From positions 1,426,001 through 1,490,000 of the forward strand of contig NZ_RCWZ01000001.1 of assembly GCF_003675385.1 (NCBI RefSeq): 64,000 nucleotides of DNA. Direction: 5' to 3'. The notes beneath the pieces are model-generated. The model did no database searches. It saw nothing but the letters and a program-made list of their open reading frames with translations, and was not told the origin of the DNA. Position numbers and translations under genes: made by a program. The DNA is from Mucilaginibacter kameinonensis (GTDB taxonomy: Bacteria > Bacteroidota > Bacteroidia > Sphingobacteriales > Sphingobacteriaceae). Below, piece after piece: positions 8,888 to 17,863 of the stretch. The number at the start of each line of letters is the position of its first letter. Positions within the stretch are counted from its first letter, which is position 1.

Positions 8888-10960
8888 ATGACTATCAAAA
8901 ACAGTATAAAACTAATGCGCAGGGAGGTTTGTCTTTCCGTGGCTATGATATGTGCGGGCTTTGCAACAGCAAGTGCCCAGGGAGTGAAAGCAACAACCGT
9001 TACAACCGTAGATAATAAAAGTGCTAATGCTTTTTATGTAAATAACCGCGCTCCGCTGCAAAGACAATATTTTGCCAAATTGCCTACAGGTAGCATTGAA
9101 GCCGGCGGCTGGCTAAAGAAAATGCTGGAGCTGCAACGTGATGGCTTAACCGGTAATTTGGGCGAGATTAGTGTATGGCTTTCAAAAACCAATAATGCCT
9201 GGCTTAATAAAGAGGGTAAAGGCGAATATGGTTGGGAAGAGCTGCCTTATTGGTTAAAGGGTTATGCCGATATAGCCTACACGCTGAAAGATAAAAAGAT
9301 GATAGCCGAAACCAAATTCTGGATTGACGCTGTGCTAAATAACCAGCGGGATAACGGCGATTTCGGCCCGGCAGTTGAACATAACGGCAACCGCGATTTG
9401 TGGACTAACATGCCAATGCTGTGGTGCCTGCAATCATATTACGAATACACTAAAGACCCGCGCGTTATTCCTTTCATGACCAAGTACTTTAAATATGAGC
9501 TATCGGTACCTGATAGCAAATTTTTAAAGGATTACTGGGAAAACAGCCGCGGCGGGGATAATATGCTGAGTGTATACTGGTTGTACAACCGCACCGGCGA
9601 TAAGTTTTTGCTTGACTTAGCTACCAAACTTGATAAAAACACTGCCGACTGGCGTCAGGCTAATAACCTGCCCAACTGGCACAATGTTAACGTGGCGCAA
9701 TGTTTCCGTGAACCGGCGACTTATTATCTGCAAAGCCATGATAAAAAGGATCTGGATGCTACTTACAACAATTTTAAACTCATCCGTGATATTTACGGCC
9801 AGGTTCCGGGCGGTATGTTTGGTGCCGATGAAAATGCCCGTAAAGGTTACGATGATCCGCGCCAGGCAGTAGAAACCTGCGGTTTGGTGGAGCAAATGAC
9901 ATCTGACCAGCTGTTGCTGGGCAATACCGGCGACCGTTTTTGGGCCGAAAATTGCGAAGATGTTGCTTTCAATACTTTCCCGGCTGCCTTTATGCCTGAT
10001 TACCGTGCTTTGCGTTATTTAACTGCACCTAACATGGTAGTGAGCGATGGTAAAAATCACCATCCGGGTATAGCCAATGAAGGTCCGTTTTTAATGATGA
10101 ACCCTTTCGGTAGCCGTTGCTGCCAACATAACCATGCCGCCGGCTGGGTATATTATGCCGAAAACAGCTGGATGGCTACCCCTGATAACGGCATAGCCGC
10201 CTTGCTTTATACCGAAGGTAAGGTTAACGCTAAAGTTGGTAACGGCACCGCGGTAAGCATTGCCGAAACAAGTCATTACCCGTTCCAGGATCAGATCAAT
10301 TTTACTGTTACTACGCCTAAAGCAGTTGATTTTCCGCTTTACCTGCGCATACCTGAATGGTGCAAAGGCGCATCTGTAAAAGTTAACGGTGTTGCTGTAG
10401 ATGTAAATACTTCAACAGGCGATTATATCCGTTTGGCAAAAAGCTGGAAAAACGGTGATAAGGTAACACTTCAATTACCGATGCAATTGAAAGTACAGGA
10501 GTGGGCTAAAAACAAAAATAGCGTAAGTGTTAGCTATGGCCCGCTTACTTATTCTTTGAAAATTGAAGAGCAATATACCAAAGGTGATAACCTGAAAGAT
10601 GCCCAGGGCGATTCGCACTGGCAACCGGGTGCCGACCCGCAGAAATGGCCATCTTATAACATCTACGCAGCATCGCCATGGAACTACGGTTTGTTGATAG
10701 ATGAACAGCATCCTGAAAAATCGATAGAAGTTATTCATCGCTCATGGCCAAAGGATAACAACCCGTTCACCAATGCCAATGCCCCGATAGAGTTGAAAGC
10801 AAAAGGCAAACAGCTACCGGGTTGGAAAATTGACGAAACCGGTTTATGCGGTGTATTGCCACAAAGCCCTGTAAAAACAGAAGAGCCTGCTAAAGAGCTT
10901 ACGCTGGTACCTATGGGTGGTGCAAGGTTAAGGATCTCGGCTTTCCCGGTTACTGAATAA
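8888..10960 (+). CDS. Beta-L-arabinofuranosidase, GH127 (DUF1680) type
   Basis: A 690-residue exported protein of the DUF1680/GH127 alpha-alpha barrel group. The family's zinc/thiolate site is visible: E329-T-C331 (VETCGLVEQ) and the double cysteine C411-C412 (GSRCCQHN). These match the Glu, Cys and Cys-Cys of the Bifidobacterium enzyme HypBA1, where the first cysteine of the pair is the nucleophile. This predicts release of beta-L-arabinofuranose from plant glycans such as extensin-type arabinans, pectin or arabinogalactan. The annotated start is ATG 8888. A second ATG at 8915 (MRREVCLSVAM) also gives a signal peptide. The stop overlaps the next start by one base (TAATG), so translation is coupled. 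Related families with the same fold (GH146) cannot be excluded. Confidence 0.85.
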   Translation: MTIKNSIKLMRREVCLSVAMICAGFATASAQGVKATTVTTVDNKSANAFYVNNRAPLQRQYFAKLPTGSIEAGGWLKKMLELQRDGLTGNLGEISVWLSKTNNAWLNKEGKGEYGWEELPYWLKGYADIAYTLKDKKMIAETKFWIDAVLNNQRDNGDFGPAVEHNGNRDLWTNMPMLWCLQSYYEYTKDPRVIPFMTKYFKYELSVPDSKFLKDYWENSRGGDNMLSVYWLYNRTGDKFLLDLATKLDKNTADWRQANNLPNWHNVNVAQCFREPATYYLQSHDKKDLDATYNNFKLIRDIYGQVPGGMFGADENARKGYDDPRQAVETCGLVEQMTSDQLLLGNTGDRFWAENCEDVAFNTFPAAFMPDYRALRYLTAPNMVVSDGKNHHPGIANEGPFLMMNPFGSRCCQHNHAAGWVYYAENSWMATPDNGIAALLYTEGKVNAKVGNGTAVSIAETSHYPFQDQINFTVTTPKAVDFPLYLRIPEWCKGASVKVNGVAVDVNTSTGDYIRLAKSWKNGDKVTLQLPMQLKVQEWAKNKNSVSVSYGPLTYSLKIEEQYTKGDNLKDAQGDSHWQPGADPQKWPSYNIYAASPWNYGLLIDEQHPEKSIEVIHRSWPKDNNPFTNANAPIELKAKGKQLPGWKIDETGLCGVLPQSPVKTEEPAKELTLVPMGGARLRISAFPVTE

Positions 10961-12000
10961 TGAGAAATACATCCATGATAAAAGGAATAGTATGCGGTTT
11001 AATGATGATGGTTGGTTTTACTGCCCTGGCACAGGATGCCGCGGTTAAAAATCAGCCGCCATCGCCGCTGTACCGCGACCCAATTTACGACGGCGCTGCC
11101 GACCCTGTATTAGTTTATAACAAAGCCGAAAAGGAGTGGACAATGTTATATACCCAACGCCGGGCCAATGTACAATCGCCTGGAGTGGCGTTTTGTTATG
11201 GTACTGCCATTGGCATCGCTACTTCAAAGGATCATGGGCATACATGGGTTTACCGTGGCGCGCTGAACCTTGAGCATGAACGCGGACAAAACACTTTTTG
11301 GGCACCTGATGTGGTTTTTGATAAAGGCATATACCACATGTTTGTTGTATATATCCCCGGAGTATACAGCCAGTGGGGAGGCGATTCGCACCTGGTGCAT
11401 TATACCAGTAAAAACCTGTGGGACTGGAAATATGAAGGCCCGTTGAATTTGCCCGATCATAACATCATCGACCCGACACTCATGAAACTGCCCGACGGTA
11501 AATGGCACATGTGGTACAAGGATCAAAAACTGGGCAGCATTACCATGACTGCCGAAAGTAATGATTTGGTGAACTGGAAAGCGGAAGATAAGCCCGCTAT
11601 TGAAGGGCGTGCGCATGAAGGTCCCAAGATCTTCCGGTTTAAAGATTATTACTGGATGATTACCGATGAGTGGCAAGGTCAGCGTGTTTATCGCTCAAAA
11701 GATGCTAAAACCTGGGAACATCAGGGTTTGGTGCTGGATAAGCCAGGGCACCGGCCGGAGGATACACCGACAGGTGCACACGCAGATGTGGTGGTTAGTG
11801 AAGGCCATGCATATATCATTTACTTTACCCATCCCGGTCGAAAAAAGCATTTTGAAGATGGCGGCCTTGATGCCGATGGCGCTTACAGTTACACAACCAA
11901 ACGCACATCTATCCATGCCGCCGAACTGGAGTTTGATGGTGAAACTTTGGTTTGTGACAGGGACAAGCCATTTAGCTTTTGGCTGGCCGACGTAAAATAA
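10960..12000 (+). CDS. GH43-like five-bladed propeller glycosidase, secreted
   Basis: A 346-residue protein with signal peptide (TALAQ). It shows the three carboxylates of the GH43/GH32/GH117 propeller group: Asp in YDGAADPVLVY (base), Asp in HNIIDPTLM (pKa modulator) and Glu in AHEGPKIFRF (acid). FWAPDVVFDKGIYHMFVVY is also typical. Substrate is probably an alpha-L-arabinofuranoside or related sugar, given the neighbours, but the subfamily is not clear. Its start codon overlaps the GH127 stop. A second ATG at 10975 (MIKGIVCG) is an alternative start. Confidence 0.75.
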   Translation: MRNTSMIKGIVCGLMMMVGFTALAQDAAVKNQPPSPLYRDPIYDGAADPVLVYNKAEKEWTMLYTQRRANVQSPGVAFCYGTAIGIATSKDHGHTWVYRGALNLEHERGQNTFWAPDVVFDKGIYHMFVVYIPGVYSQWGGDSHLVHYTSKNLWDWKYEGPLNLPDHNIIDPTLMKLPDGKWHMWYKDQKLGSITMTAESNDLVNWKAEDKPAIEGRAHEGPKIFRFKDYYWMITDEWQGQRVYRSKDAKTWEHQGLVLDKPGHRPEDTPTGAHADVVVSEGHAYIIYFTHPGRKKHFEDGGLDADGAYSYTTKRTSIHAAELEFDGETLVCDRDKPFSFWLADVK

Positions 12001-12035
12001 AATATCTACATAAATAAAGGAGAATATAATTGGTT

Positions 12036-13172
12036 ATGCGGCAGATATTCATTTGGTTAATGGGTGTGTTTGCCCCGGTGATGGTTCTGGGGCAACACAA
12101 TGCCGTTAATAATAAAACCATTACCTGGGATCAAACCACCCTAAAACAGGTTGGTAATAAGAATGGTAATTACGCCCGCATGATCCAGCTGAGTAATGGC
12201 AACCTGTTTTGTGTTTATGAAAGTGCCGGGGGAATTGAATGTATCACAAGTAATGATCTTGGTAAAAGCTGGAATGAACCCGTTGTAATTGCCAAACCTG
12301 TACCTGGTGTAAATATGGCGGTGCCCGAAATATTAGAGCTAAAGGATCATTCCTTGCTGGCATCATACAACCCACGCCCACATAAAGTAAACGGCAATTG
12401 GGATACCACTAAACACTTTGCTATCCGTACCAAAAAAAGCTACGATAAAGGCAAAACGTGGACGGATGAGCGCCTGATTTACGAAGCACATTACAACTTT
12501 GACGACGGCTGCTGGGAACCATCCCAAATTCAATTGCCATCGGGCGAGATCCAGTTATACTTTTCAAACGAGGGTGTTTATACCAAATCAAACGAGCAAA
12601 ATATTTCCATATTCCGTTCAAAGGATAATGGCTTAAGCTGGACAAAACAGCCTGAAATAGTATCCTTCAGGCCAAATCACCGGGATGGTATGCCGGTACC
12701 CATTATCCTGAAAGGGAAAAATGAGATCGTATTTTCGATAGAAGATAACGCCGGAGCAACTTTTAAGCCGTCCATCATCCGTAACAGCATAGGCCAAAAC
12801 TGGAAAAAAACAGTAGGCGGCGATGATGCCGAACGCACATACGCGCTCGCAACCAAACTACCTGATACAGTTTATGCAGGGGCGCCTTATTTAAGGCAGC
12901 TGCACAGCGGCGAAACGGTGTTATCATATCAAAGTACCCAAAACCGCAACCATAACTGGGAGCAAGCCTGTATGCAGGTAGCTTTGGGTAACAGCAATGC
13001 TAAAGATTTTGTAAGTGTACCAACGCCATTTGATATTCCGCTTAACAAACACGGATTGTGGAATGCGTTGTGTGTGCTTAATGATGATACTATCATAGCG
13101 CTTACATCAACTAACGCGTTTGGGAAGGGGACAGAGATTTGGATGATAAAGGGGAAAGTGGTAAAGAAATAA
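12036..13172 (+). CDS. Sialidase-fold (Asp-box) exo-glycosidase, possibly GH93-like
   Basis: A 378-residue secreted six-bladed propeller protein. Three Asp boxes are visible: SNDLGKSW, SYDKGKTW and SKDNGLSW. The N-terminal arginine lies in NYARMIQLSNG, not in the Arg-Ile-Pro motif of true sialidases, so I doubt sialic acid as substrate. GH93 exo-arabinanases share this fold, and an arabinan-type activity would suit the GH127 and GH43 neighbours, but this is inference. An AAAGGAG ribosome site at 12016-12022 lies 7 bases before an in-frame TTG (12030) and 13 before ATG 12036. Either could start translation, and both keep the signal peptide. Confidence 0.65.
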   Translation: MRQIFIWLMGVFAPVMVLGQHNAVNNKTITWDQTTLKQVGNKNGNYARMIQLSNGNLFCVYESAGGIECITSNDLGKSWNEPVVIAKPVPGVNMAVPEILELKDHSLLASYNPRPHKVNGNWDTTKHFAIRTKKSYDKGKTWTDERLIYEAHYNFDDGCWEPSQIQLPSGEIQLYFSNEGVYTKSNEQNISIFRSKDNGLSWTKQPEIVSFRPNHRDGMPVPIILKGKNEIVFSIEDNAGATFKPSIIRNSIGQNWKKTVGGDDAERTYALATKLPDTVYAGAPYLRQLHSGETVLSYQSTQNRNHNWEQACMQVALGNSNAKDFVSVPTPFDIPLNKHGLWNALCVLNDDTIIALTSTNAFGKGTEIWMIKGKVVKK

Positions 13173-13191
13173 GAGCAAAACAAAAAGTAAA

Positions 13192-13332
13192 TGTCATTTC
13201 GATAGAGCAGTGGAGGCTTGGAGCGCTGGGGCGAAAGAGAAATCTTGTACATTATGCAGAGTCAATAGCATGGCGTATAAGATTTCTCCTCACACCTCGC
13301 TCATAATCCCCCTCCGGTTCGTCGAAATGACA
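13192..13332. repeat. Imperfect inverted-repeat intergenic element (REP/MITE-like)
   Basis: A 141-bp element with termini TGTCATTTCGA (13192-13202) and TCGAAATGACA (13322-13332), perfect inverted repeats. An inner pair GAGAAATCTT (13237-13246) / AAGATTTCTC (13279-13288) nests inside, with weaker pairing between. The whole folds into one long cruciform. No ORF. Elements of this type are scattered between genes in Sphingobacteriaceae. Only one copy is in this window. Confidence 0.75.
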
Positions 13333-13370
13333 AATGGGTAAAACAGAATTAAACTATTAAATACATATAA

Positions 13371-14441
13371 ATGCAAACAAAACTAAAAGTATTGGCCCTT
13401 GCTTTGGCAATGCCATTGGGGATGAGGGTAATGGCGCAGCAGAAAGCGCCGGCGCAGGTATGGTCTGAAGCGAAGGCAAAAACATGGTACGCGCAGCAAC
13501 AATGGCTGGTTGGTGCCGATTTTATTCCAAGCACAGCCATCAATCAGTTAGAGATGTGGCAAGCCGATACTTTCGATCCAAAAACAATAGATAAAGAATT
13601 GGGCTATGCTCAGGGCATCGGCATGAATGTAATGCGCGTATTCCTGCACCATTTAGCTTGGGAGCAGGATCCTGAAGGTTTCAAAAAACGTATGGACGAG
13701 TACCTGGCTATCTCCAGTAAGCACGGCGTTAAAACCATGTTTGTATTTTTTGACGATTGCTGGAACAAAGTGCCTAAAGTTGGTAAGCAGCCAGAGCCAA
13801 AACCGGGTATCCATAATTCAGGCTGGATGCAGGATCCGGGGCAGCCGGCATCTGATAACGCGGCAAATTCGCCGGTGCTTGAAAAATATGTAAAAGACGT
13901 ATTGAAGCGTTTCGCCAATGATAAGCGCGTACTGCTTTGGGATTTGTACAATGAGCCAGGCAACTCAGATAAAGGCAGCCGCTCGTTACCATTGCTTAAA
14001 AGCGTTTTCAAATGGGCAAGGCAGGTAAACCCGAGTCAGCCAATTAGTGCCGGTGTTTGGCGCTGGGACCTGGAAGAGTTAAACAAATTCCAGATAGCTA
14101 ACTCGGACATTGTTACTTATCATGACTATACTCCAGAAGCTGAACACCTGAAAACAGTGCAGTTTTTGAAAATGAATGGTCGCCCGTTGATTTGTACTGA
14201 ATACATGGCCCGTCCGCGCAACAGTCTGTTCGGCACGGTATTGCCAATGCTTAAAAAAGAAAATGTGGGCGCTATAAACTGGGGTTTTGTAAGCGGCAAA
14301 ACCAATACCATTTACGCCTGGGATACCCCAATGCCTGATGGCAAAGAACCTAAACTATGGTTCCATGATATTTTCCGTAAGGATGGTACTGCCTACATTC
14401 CGGAAGAAACAAACCTGATCAAGAAATTGACCGGACGATAG
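13371..14441 (+). CDS. GH5-like (clan GH-A) endo-glycosidase, secreted
   Basis: A 356-residue protein with signal peptide (GMRVMAQQ) and a single TIM barrel. The clan GH-A catalytic pair is visible: acid/base E195 in LLWDLYNEPGN and nucleophile E277 in PLICTEYMAR. GMNVMRVFLHH and INWGFVSGKTNT are consistent with the cellulase-like superfamily, whose unclassified members are often labelled 1,4-beta-xylanase. It could cut the backbone or side chains of the PUL 1 glycan, but the linkage cannot be inferred. It follows the inverted-repeat element, so it may have its own promoter. Confidence 0.75.
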   Translation: MQTKLKVLALALAMPLGMRVMAQQKAPAQVWSEAKAKTWYAQQQWLVGADFIPSTAINQLEMWQADTFDPKTIDKELGYAQGIGMNVMRVFLHHLAWEQDPEGFKKRMDEYLAISSKHGVKTMFVFFDDCWNKVPKVGKQPEPKPGIHNSGWMQDPGQPASDNAANSPVLEKYVKDVLKRFANDKRVLLWDLYNEPGNSDKGSRSLPLLKSVFKWARQVNPSQPISAGVWRWDLEELNKFQIANSDIVTYHDYTPEAEHLKTVQFLKMNGRPLICTEYMARPRNSLFGTVLPMLKKENVGAINWGFVSGKTNTIYAWDTPMPDGKEPKLWFHDIFRKDGTAYIPEETNLIKKLTGR

Positions 14442-14448
14442 TTTTTAG

Positions 14449-14487
14449 GATGTGCGGATTTCAAATGTGCTGATGTGCAGATGATTT
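14449..14487. repeat. ATGTGC micro-repeats
   Basis: Three ATGTGC units within 39 bases (GATGTGCGGATT, AATGTGC, GATGTGCAGATGATTT) in the gap after the GH5-like gene. Short degenerate repeats of this kind are common between genes in this family. No function is apparent. Confidence 0.4.
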
Positions 14488-14590
14488 CCTGATCCGGAAA
14501 CCAATATTTAAAGCAGGGCCGCGTCACATGCGCCTCTCGCGTTAACTTATCACAAAAATCTGCTTATTACCTGACATGCAGGTTTATTAC

Positions 14591-14623
14591 AGACTTACGA
14601 AGTTTTTAAAACTTCGTAAGTCT
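14591..14623. repeat. Perfect 16-bp palindrome upstream of GH43
   Basis: Left arm AGACTTACGAAGTTTT (14591-14606), one central T, right arm AAAACTTCGTAAGTCT (14608-14623). It lies 38 bases before the GH43 start codon and has no T-run on the + side. It could be a dispersed palindromic repeat, a transcription stop or an operator. Its perfect symmetry and AT-rich centre favour a dispersed repeat. Confidence 0.7.
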
Positions 14624-14661
14624 TGTTTCCAGCTAATGCCTCCTTTAAACCAATTATACCT

Positions 14662-15669
14662 ATGAAGAAGTTTTTTACTTATCTGATGCTGGGCCTGCTT
14701 GGTACTATGACTGCCTGTAGCAGCCATGCGCAGCAAGTTGAGCCAACTAAGGCAGTGCCTTACAGCGGTCTTATTCATGTTGTGCTTGACAGGGATTTTC
14801 CCGATCCCACGGTGATCAGTTATAATGGTAAGTATTACGCTTATGCAACCCAATCGCCGGGAGGTGATGGAAAAATGATCAATATCCAGGTGGCCTGGTC
14901 AACAGATCATGAGCATTGGACCTACGCAGGCGACGCCCTGCCGCAAAAACCTTCATGGGCCTCCAATACACAAAACTTTTGGGCGCCTGATGTTTTCTTC
15001 GATGCTAAACTCAACAAGTTTGTCATGTTTTTTTCTGCCGATCCCAATGAGCTGACCGGCAAATGGATGGGCATAGCTTACGCCGATAATCCGCTTGGTC
15101 CGTTCACCGACAGAGGTACACCCTTTATGAAAGGCCCGGATTTTCACTGTATAGATCCTAAAGCTTTTGTTGATCCTAAAACCGGGAAGCACTTCCTTTA
15201 CTGGGGATCGGATTTTCAGCCGTTGCGGGTACAGGAAATGAAAGATGACTGGTCGGACTTTAAAGATGGCTCGCAGCCAACAGTTGTTGTTGAGCCGGGT
15301 AAGGATAAAAGTTACAGCAACCTGGTTGAAGGCTCGTGGCTTGATTATGATAACGGTACCTATTACCTGTATTACTCGGGCGATAACTGTTGCGGAGTGG
15401 GGGCCAATTATGCCGTAATGATAGCTAAGGCCGATAATCCGCTCGGTCCGTTTGTACGGTTAGGTGAAAGCGATAAAACGCTAAATAGTACAATTTTAGT
15501 AAAAGACGCCGTTTATACAGCCCCTGGCCACAACTCTATTTTTACGGATGAAAAGGGGAATAAATTCATAGCCTATCATGCCATCGAAATAGCCCATAAA
15601 GAAAAGGGCAGGGTAATGTGTATCAGCCCTGTTAAGTATCAAAACGGTTGGCCGTTAGTAACTAAATAA
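14662..15669 (+). CDS. GH43-family arabinan-active glycosidase, exported
   Basis: A 335-residue protein. ATG 14662 (MKKFFTYLMLGLLG) is chosen over an upstream in-frame ATG at 14623 that would prepend a poor leader inside the palindrome. Leader TMTACSSHAQQ suggests a lipoprotein or a periplasmic form. The GH43 carboxylates are visible: Asp in DRDFPDPTVI, Asp in FHCIDPKAF and Glu in LVEGSWLDY. TQNFWAPDVFFD and YAVMIAKADNPLGPF are typical of arabinan endo-1,5-alpha-L-arabinosidases and alpha-L-arabinofuranosidases. Fits PUL 1 as an arabinan or side-chain enzyme. 8 bases before the next gene. Confidence 0.85.
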   Translation: MKKFFTYLMLGLLGTMTACSSHAQQVEPTKAVPYSGLIHVVLDRDFPDPTVISYNGKYYAYATQSPGGDGKMINIQVAWSTDHEHWTYAGDALPQKPSWASNTQNFWAPDVFFDAKLNKFVMFFSADPNELTGKWMGIAYADNPLGPFTDRGTPFMKGPDFHCIDPKAFVDPKTGKHFLYWGSDFQPLRVQEMKDDWSDFKDGSQPTVVVEPGKDKSYSNLVEGSWLDYDNGTYYLYYSGDNCCGVGANYAVMIAKADNPLGPFVRLGESDKTLNSTILVKDAVYTAPGHNSIFTDEKGNKFIAYHAIEIAHKEKGRVMCISPVKYQNGWPLVTK

Positions 15670-15677
15670 TATGCGAC

Positions 15678-17768
15678 ATGGTTAATCAAATAAAACATCT
15701 TGTTCTTTTCGGATTGCTGTCACTGACTTGTTTTAAGTCGGAAGCACAGGTAGCGGGCGATAAAAACTTTAAACCGGCCGCCAGTGTAAGTGTAAAGGCA
15801 AGTGCCTCAAATGTTACAGTAACCTGGCCTGCGGGGACTAATACTAATGGCCGACTTATTCTAAACTTAAAAAATGACGAGCCACTATTTAGCAGCGTTC
15901 AGCTAAGTAAAGCCGGAGTTTATAAACAAGTGATTGAAAATGTTGATCCGCAGTTTATCCTCACGGAAGGCAAGCGCGATCTCGTTTCTCAAAATGGCTG
16001 GAACATCTTTTTTGATAAGGTACCGCTGAAGCCGCACCATTCTTACAAAGTAGATTTTCATAAAAAATCAATCAGCGTAAGCAGCAAAGGCACACGTACA
16101 ATAATTACTTTGCCTGGAGTAGAAGCGCCTAACTTTAAAGGAGACCTGGAAATTACATTCTACAACGGGCAACCTTTATTTAACGTGGCGGCAGTTGTAT
16201 CAACCCAAATTGATTCTACGGCTATTTTGTATGATGCCGGTTTGGTAGCGAAAACTCAACCGGTTAAAGCAATAAGCTACAGCGATGTTTATGAACACCT
16301 GCAAACCAATGATGTTAATAGGCCGGATACCGCTAAAAACCTTGCTGTAAAATATCGTACCATCATCGGTACAAATGATAGAGCAGGCATTGCCGTATTC
16401 CCTGCTCCGCACCAGTATTTTTATCCGTTGGATGAAGCTTTTAACCTCAAGTTTGTATGGTATGGCAATAATTACCGCGATCTGCTTCCTGGCTATGGGC
16501 TTGGTATCAGGCAGGAACTACAGGGCGATAAGCGTTTTGTACCATGGTTTAACGCGCCTCCGGGAACCAAACAACGGCTCAACTTTTTTTGCCTGCTGGG
16601 TACAGATGGTGCTGATAATTTGCTGAGTAAGGTAAAGCAATTTACCCATGATGATAGCTACAAACCACTTCCCGGTTATAAAACCATGGCCAGCCATTTT
16701 CATAACGAGTTTATCATGAGTGTTGTACTGGCGGGCAAGCCGGTGCCTGATAGTCCGTCGTTTGTGAAGGTTTTAAAGCGCCAGGGTATTAACATAGTTC
16801 ACCTGGCCGAGTTTCATTATACGGCACATCCCAAAGGTCCGGATGAGCAGCGCCTTAAGGAATTAAAAGCGCTATTTGACCAATGCAGCCGTTTGTCTAA
16901 CAGAAACTTTTTGCTGTTGCCCGGCGAAGAGCCTAATGAATTTTTCGGCGGCCATTGGCTGGCGTTTTTCCCGAAGCCGGTTTACTGGGTCATGTCGCGC
17001 AAGGCAGGTACGCCTTTTGAAAGCACGAATGCAGGGTATGGTAAAGTTTACCATATAGGCGATAAAACCGATATGTTAAATCTGCTCAAAGCCGAAAACG
17101 GTTTGGCCTGGACAGCGCATGCCCGTACAAAAGGCTCTACCGGATTTCCGGATGCTTACAAAAAAGAAGAATTTTACCTATCAGACAGGTTTTTGGGGGC
17201 GGCCTGGAAAGCCTTACCAGCCGATCTGTCGGAGCCTCGTTTAGGGAAACGTGTATTCGACCTGATGGATGACATGAACAATTGGGGGCTAAAAAAGAAG
17301 GTGCTCTCCGAAGCCGACCTTTTTAGTATCGAGCCCGAAAACGAAATGTACGCACACCTCAATGTAAACTATCTGAAACTTGCCAAACAGCCGGAATATA
17401 AAAATGGTTGGCAACCAGTATTGGATGTGCTGGAACAGGGCAAATTCTTTTCCACCACGGGCGAGGTTTTGATAGAAGATTTTACAGTAAATGGCCATTC
17501 TTCGGGCGAAACTACAGCTATCCCGGCCGACGGAAAATGCGTCATCAGCTTTAAAACCAGCTGGACATTCCCGCTAAATTTTGCCGAGATCATTTCGGGC
17601 GATGGCAAACAGGTTTACCGTGAACGCATTGACCTTACCTCAACTCAAGCTTTCGGCACAAAAACATTTAGTAAAGTGTTAAACATGAAAGACCGCAAGT
17701 GGGCACGACTTGAAGTTTGGGATGCCGCCGTTAATGGTGCGTATACGCAAACTGTGTGGTTGAAGTAA
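15678..17768 (+). CDS. CehA/McbA-like PHP-type metallohydrolase, exported, function unknown
   Basis: A 696-residue protein with signal peptide (FKSEAQ). The first 330 residues are beta-rich with no motif I recognise. From about 335 a PHP-type metal site appears: H340-x-H342 (ASHFHNEF), E378-x-H380 (LAEFHYT), G416-E-E (LLPGEEPNE), H426 (FGGHWLAFF) and H481 (LAWTAHARTKG). The end (GKFFSTTGEVLIEDF) also resembles CehA/McbA metallohydrolases. Those hydrolyse carbamate or phosphoester-type bonds, but no substrate can be assigned here. Eight bases after GH43 and last gene of PUL 1, so it probably removes a substituent from the target glycan or is a new type of enzyme. Start is ATG 15678. Confidence 0.6.
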   Translation: MVNQIKHLVLFGLLSLTCFKSEAQVAGDKNFKPAASVSVKASASNVTVTWPAGTNTNGRLILNLKNDEPLFSSVQLSKAGVYKQVIENVDPQFILTEGKRDLVSQNGWNIFFDKVPLKPHHSYKVDFHKKSISVSSKGTRTIITLPGVEAPNFKGDLEITFYNGQPLFNVAAVVSTQIDSTAILYDAGLVAKTQPVKAISYSDVYEHLQTNDVNRPDTAKNLAVKYRTIIGTNDRAGIAVFPAPHQYFYPLDEAFNLKFVWYGNNYRDLLPGYGLGIRQELQGDKRFVPWFNAPPGTKQRLNFFCLLGTDGADNLLSKVKQFTHDDSYKPLPGYKTMASHFHNEFIMSVVLAGKPVPDSPSFVKVLKRQGINIVHLAEFHYTAHPKGPDEQRLKELKALFDQCSRLSNRNFLLLPGEEPNEFFGGHWLAFFPKPVYWVMSRKAGTPFESTNAGYGKVYHIGDKTDMLNLLKAENGLAWTAHARTKGSTGFPDAYKKEEFYLSDRFLGAAWKALPADLSEPRLGKRVFDLMDDMNNWGLKKKVLSEADLFSIEPENEMYAHLNVNYLKLAKQPEYKNGWQPVLDVLEQGKFFSTTGEVLIEDFTVNGHSSGETTAIPADGKCVISFKTSWTFPLNFAEIISGDGKQVYRERIDLTSTQAFGTKTFSKVLNMKDRKWARLEVWDAAVNGAYTQTVWLK

Positions 17769-17785
17769 AACAGATAATTATAAAT

Positions 17786-17825
17786 CCCCCGCCGCCGCTC
17801 GGCTCCAGCCGAGCGGCGGCGGGGG
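17786..17825. repeat. Very GC-rich perfect hairpin at the end of PUL 1
   Basis: A 19-bp perfect stem, CCCCCGCCGCCGCTCGGCT (17786-17804) and its complement (17807-17825), with a 2-base centre, in otherwise AT-rich intergenic DNA. No T-run on the + strand; the minus side is merely AT-rich. It lies 18 bases after the last PUL 1 gene, between convergent genes. Probably a transcription barrier or a dispersed GC repeat. Confidence 0.7.
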
Positions 17826-17863
17826 CGGCGAGTATGACTTGGGGAGAATGATTCAGGTAATAC

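Noticed and set aside
11224..11676. Minus-strand 150-codon ORF
   Set aside because: Antisense to the GH43-like gene, with no family-like composition.
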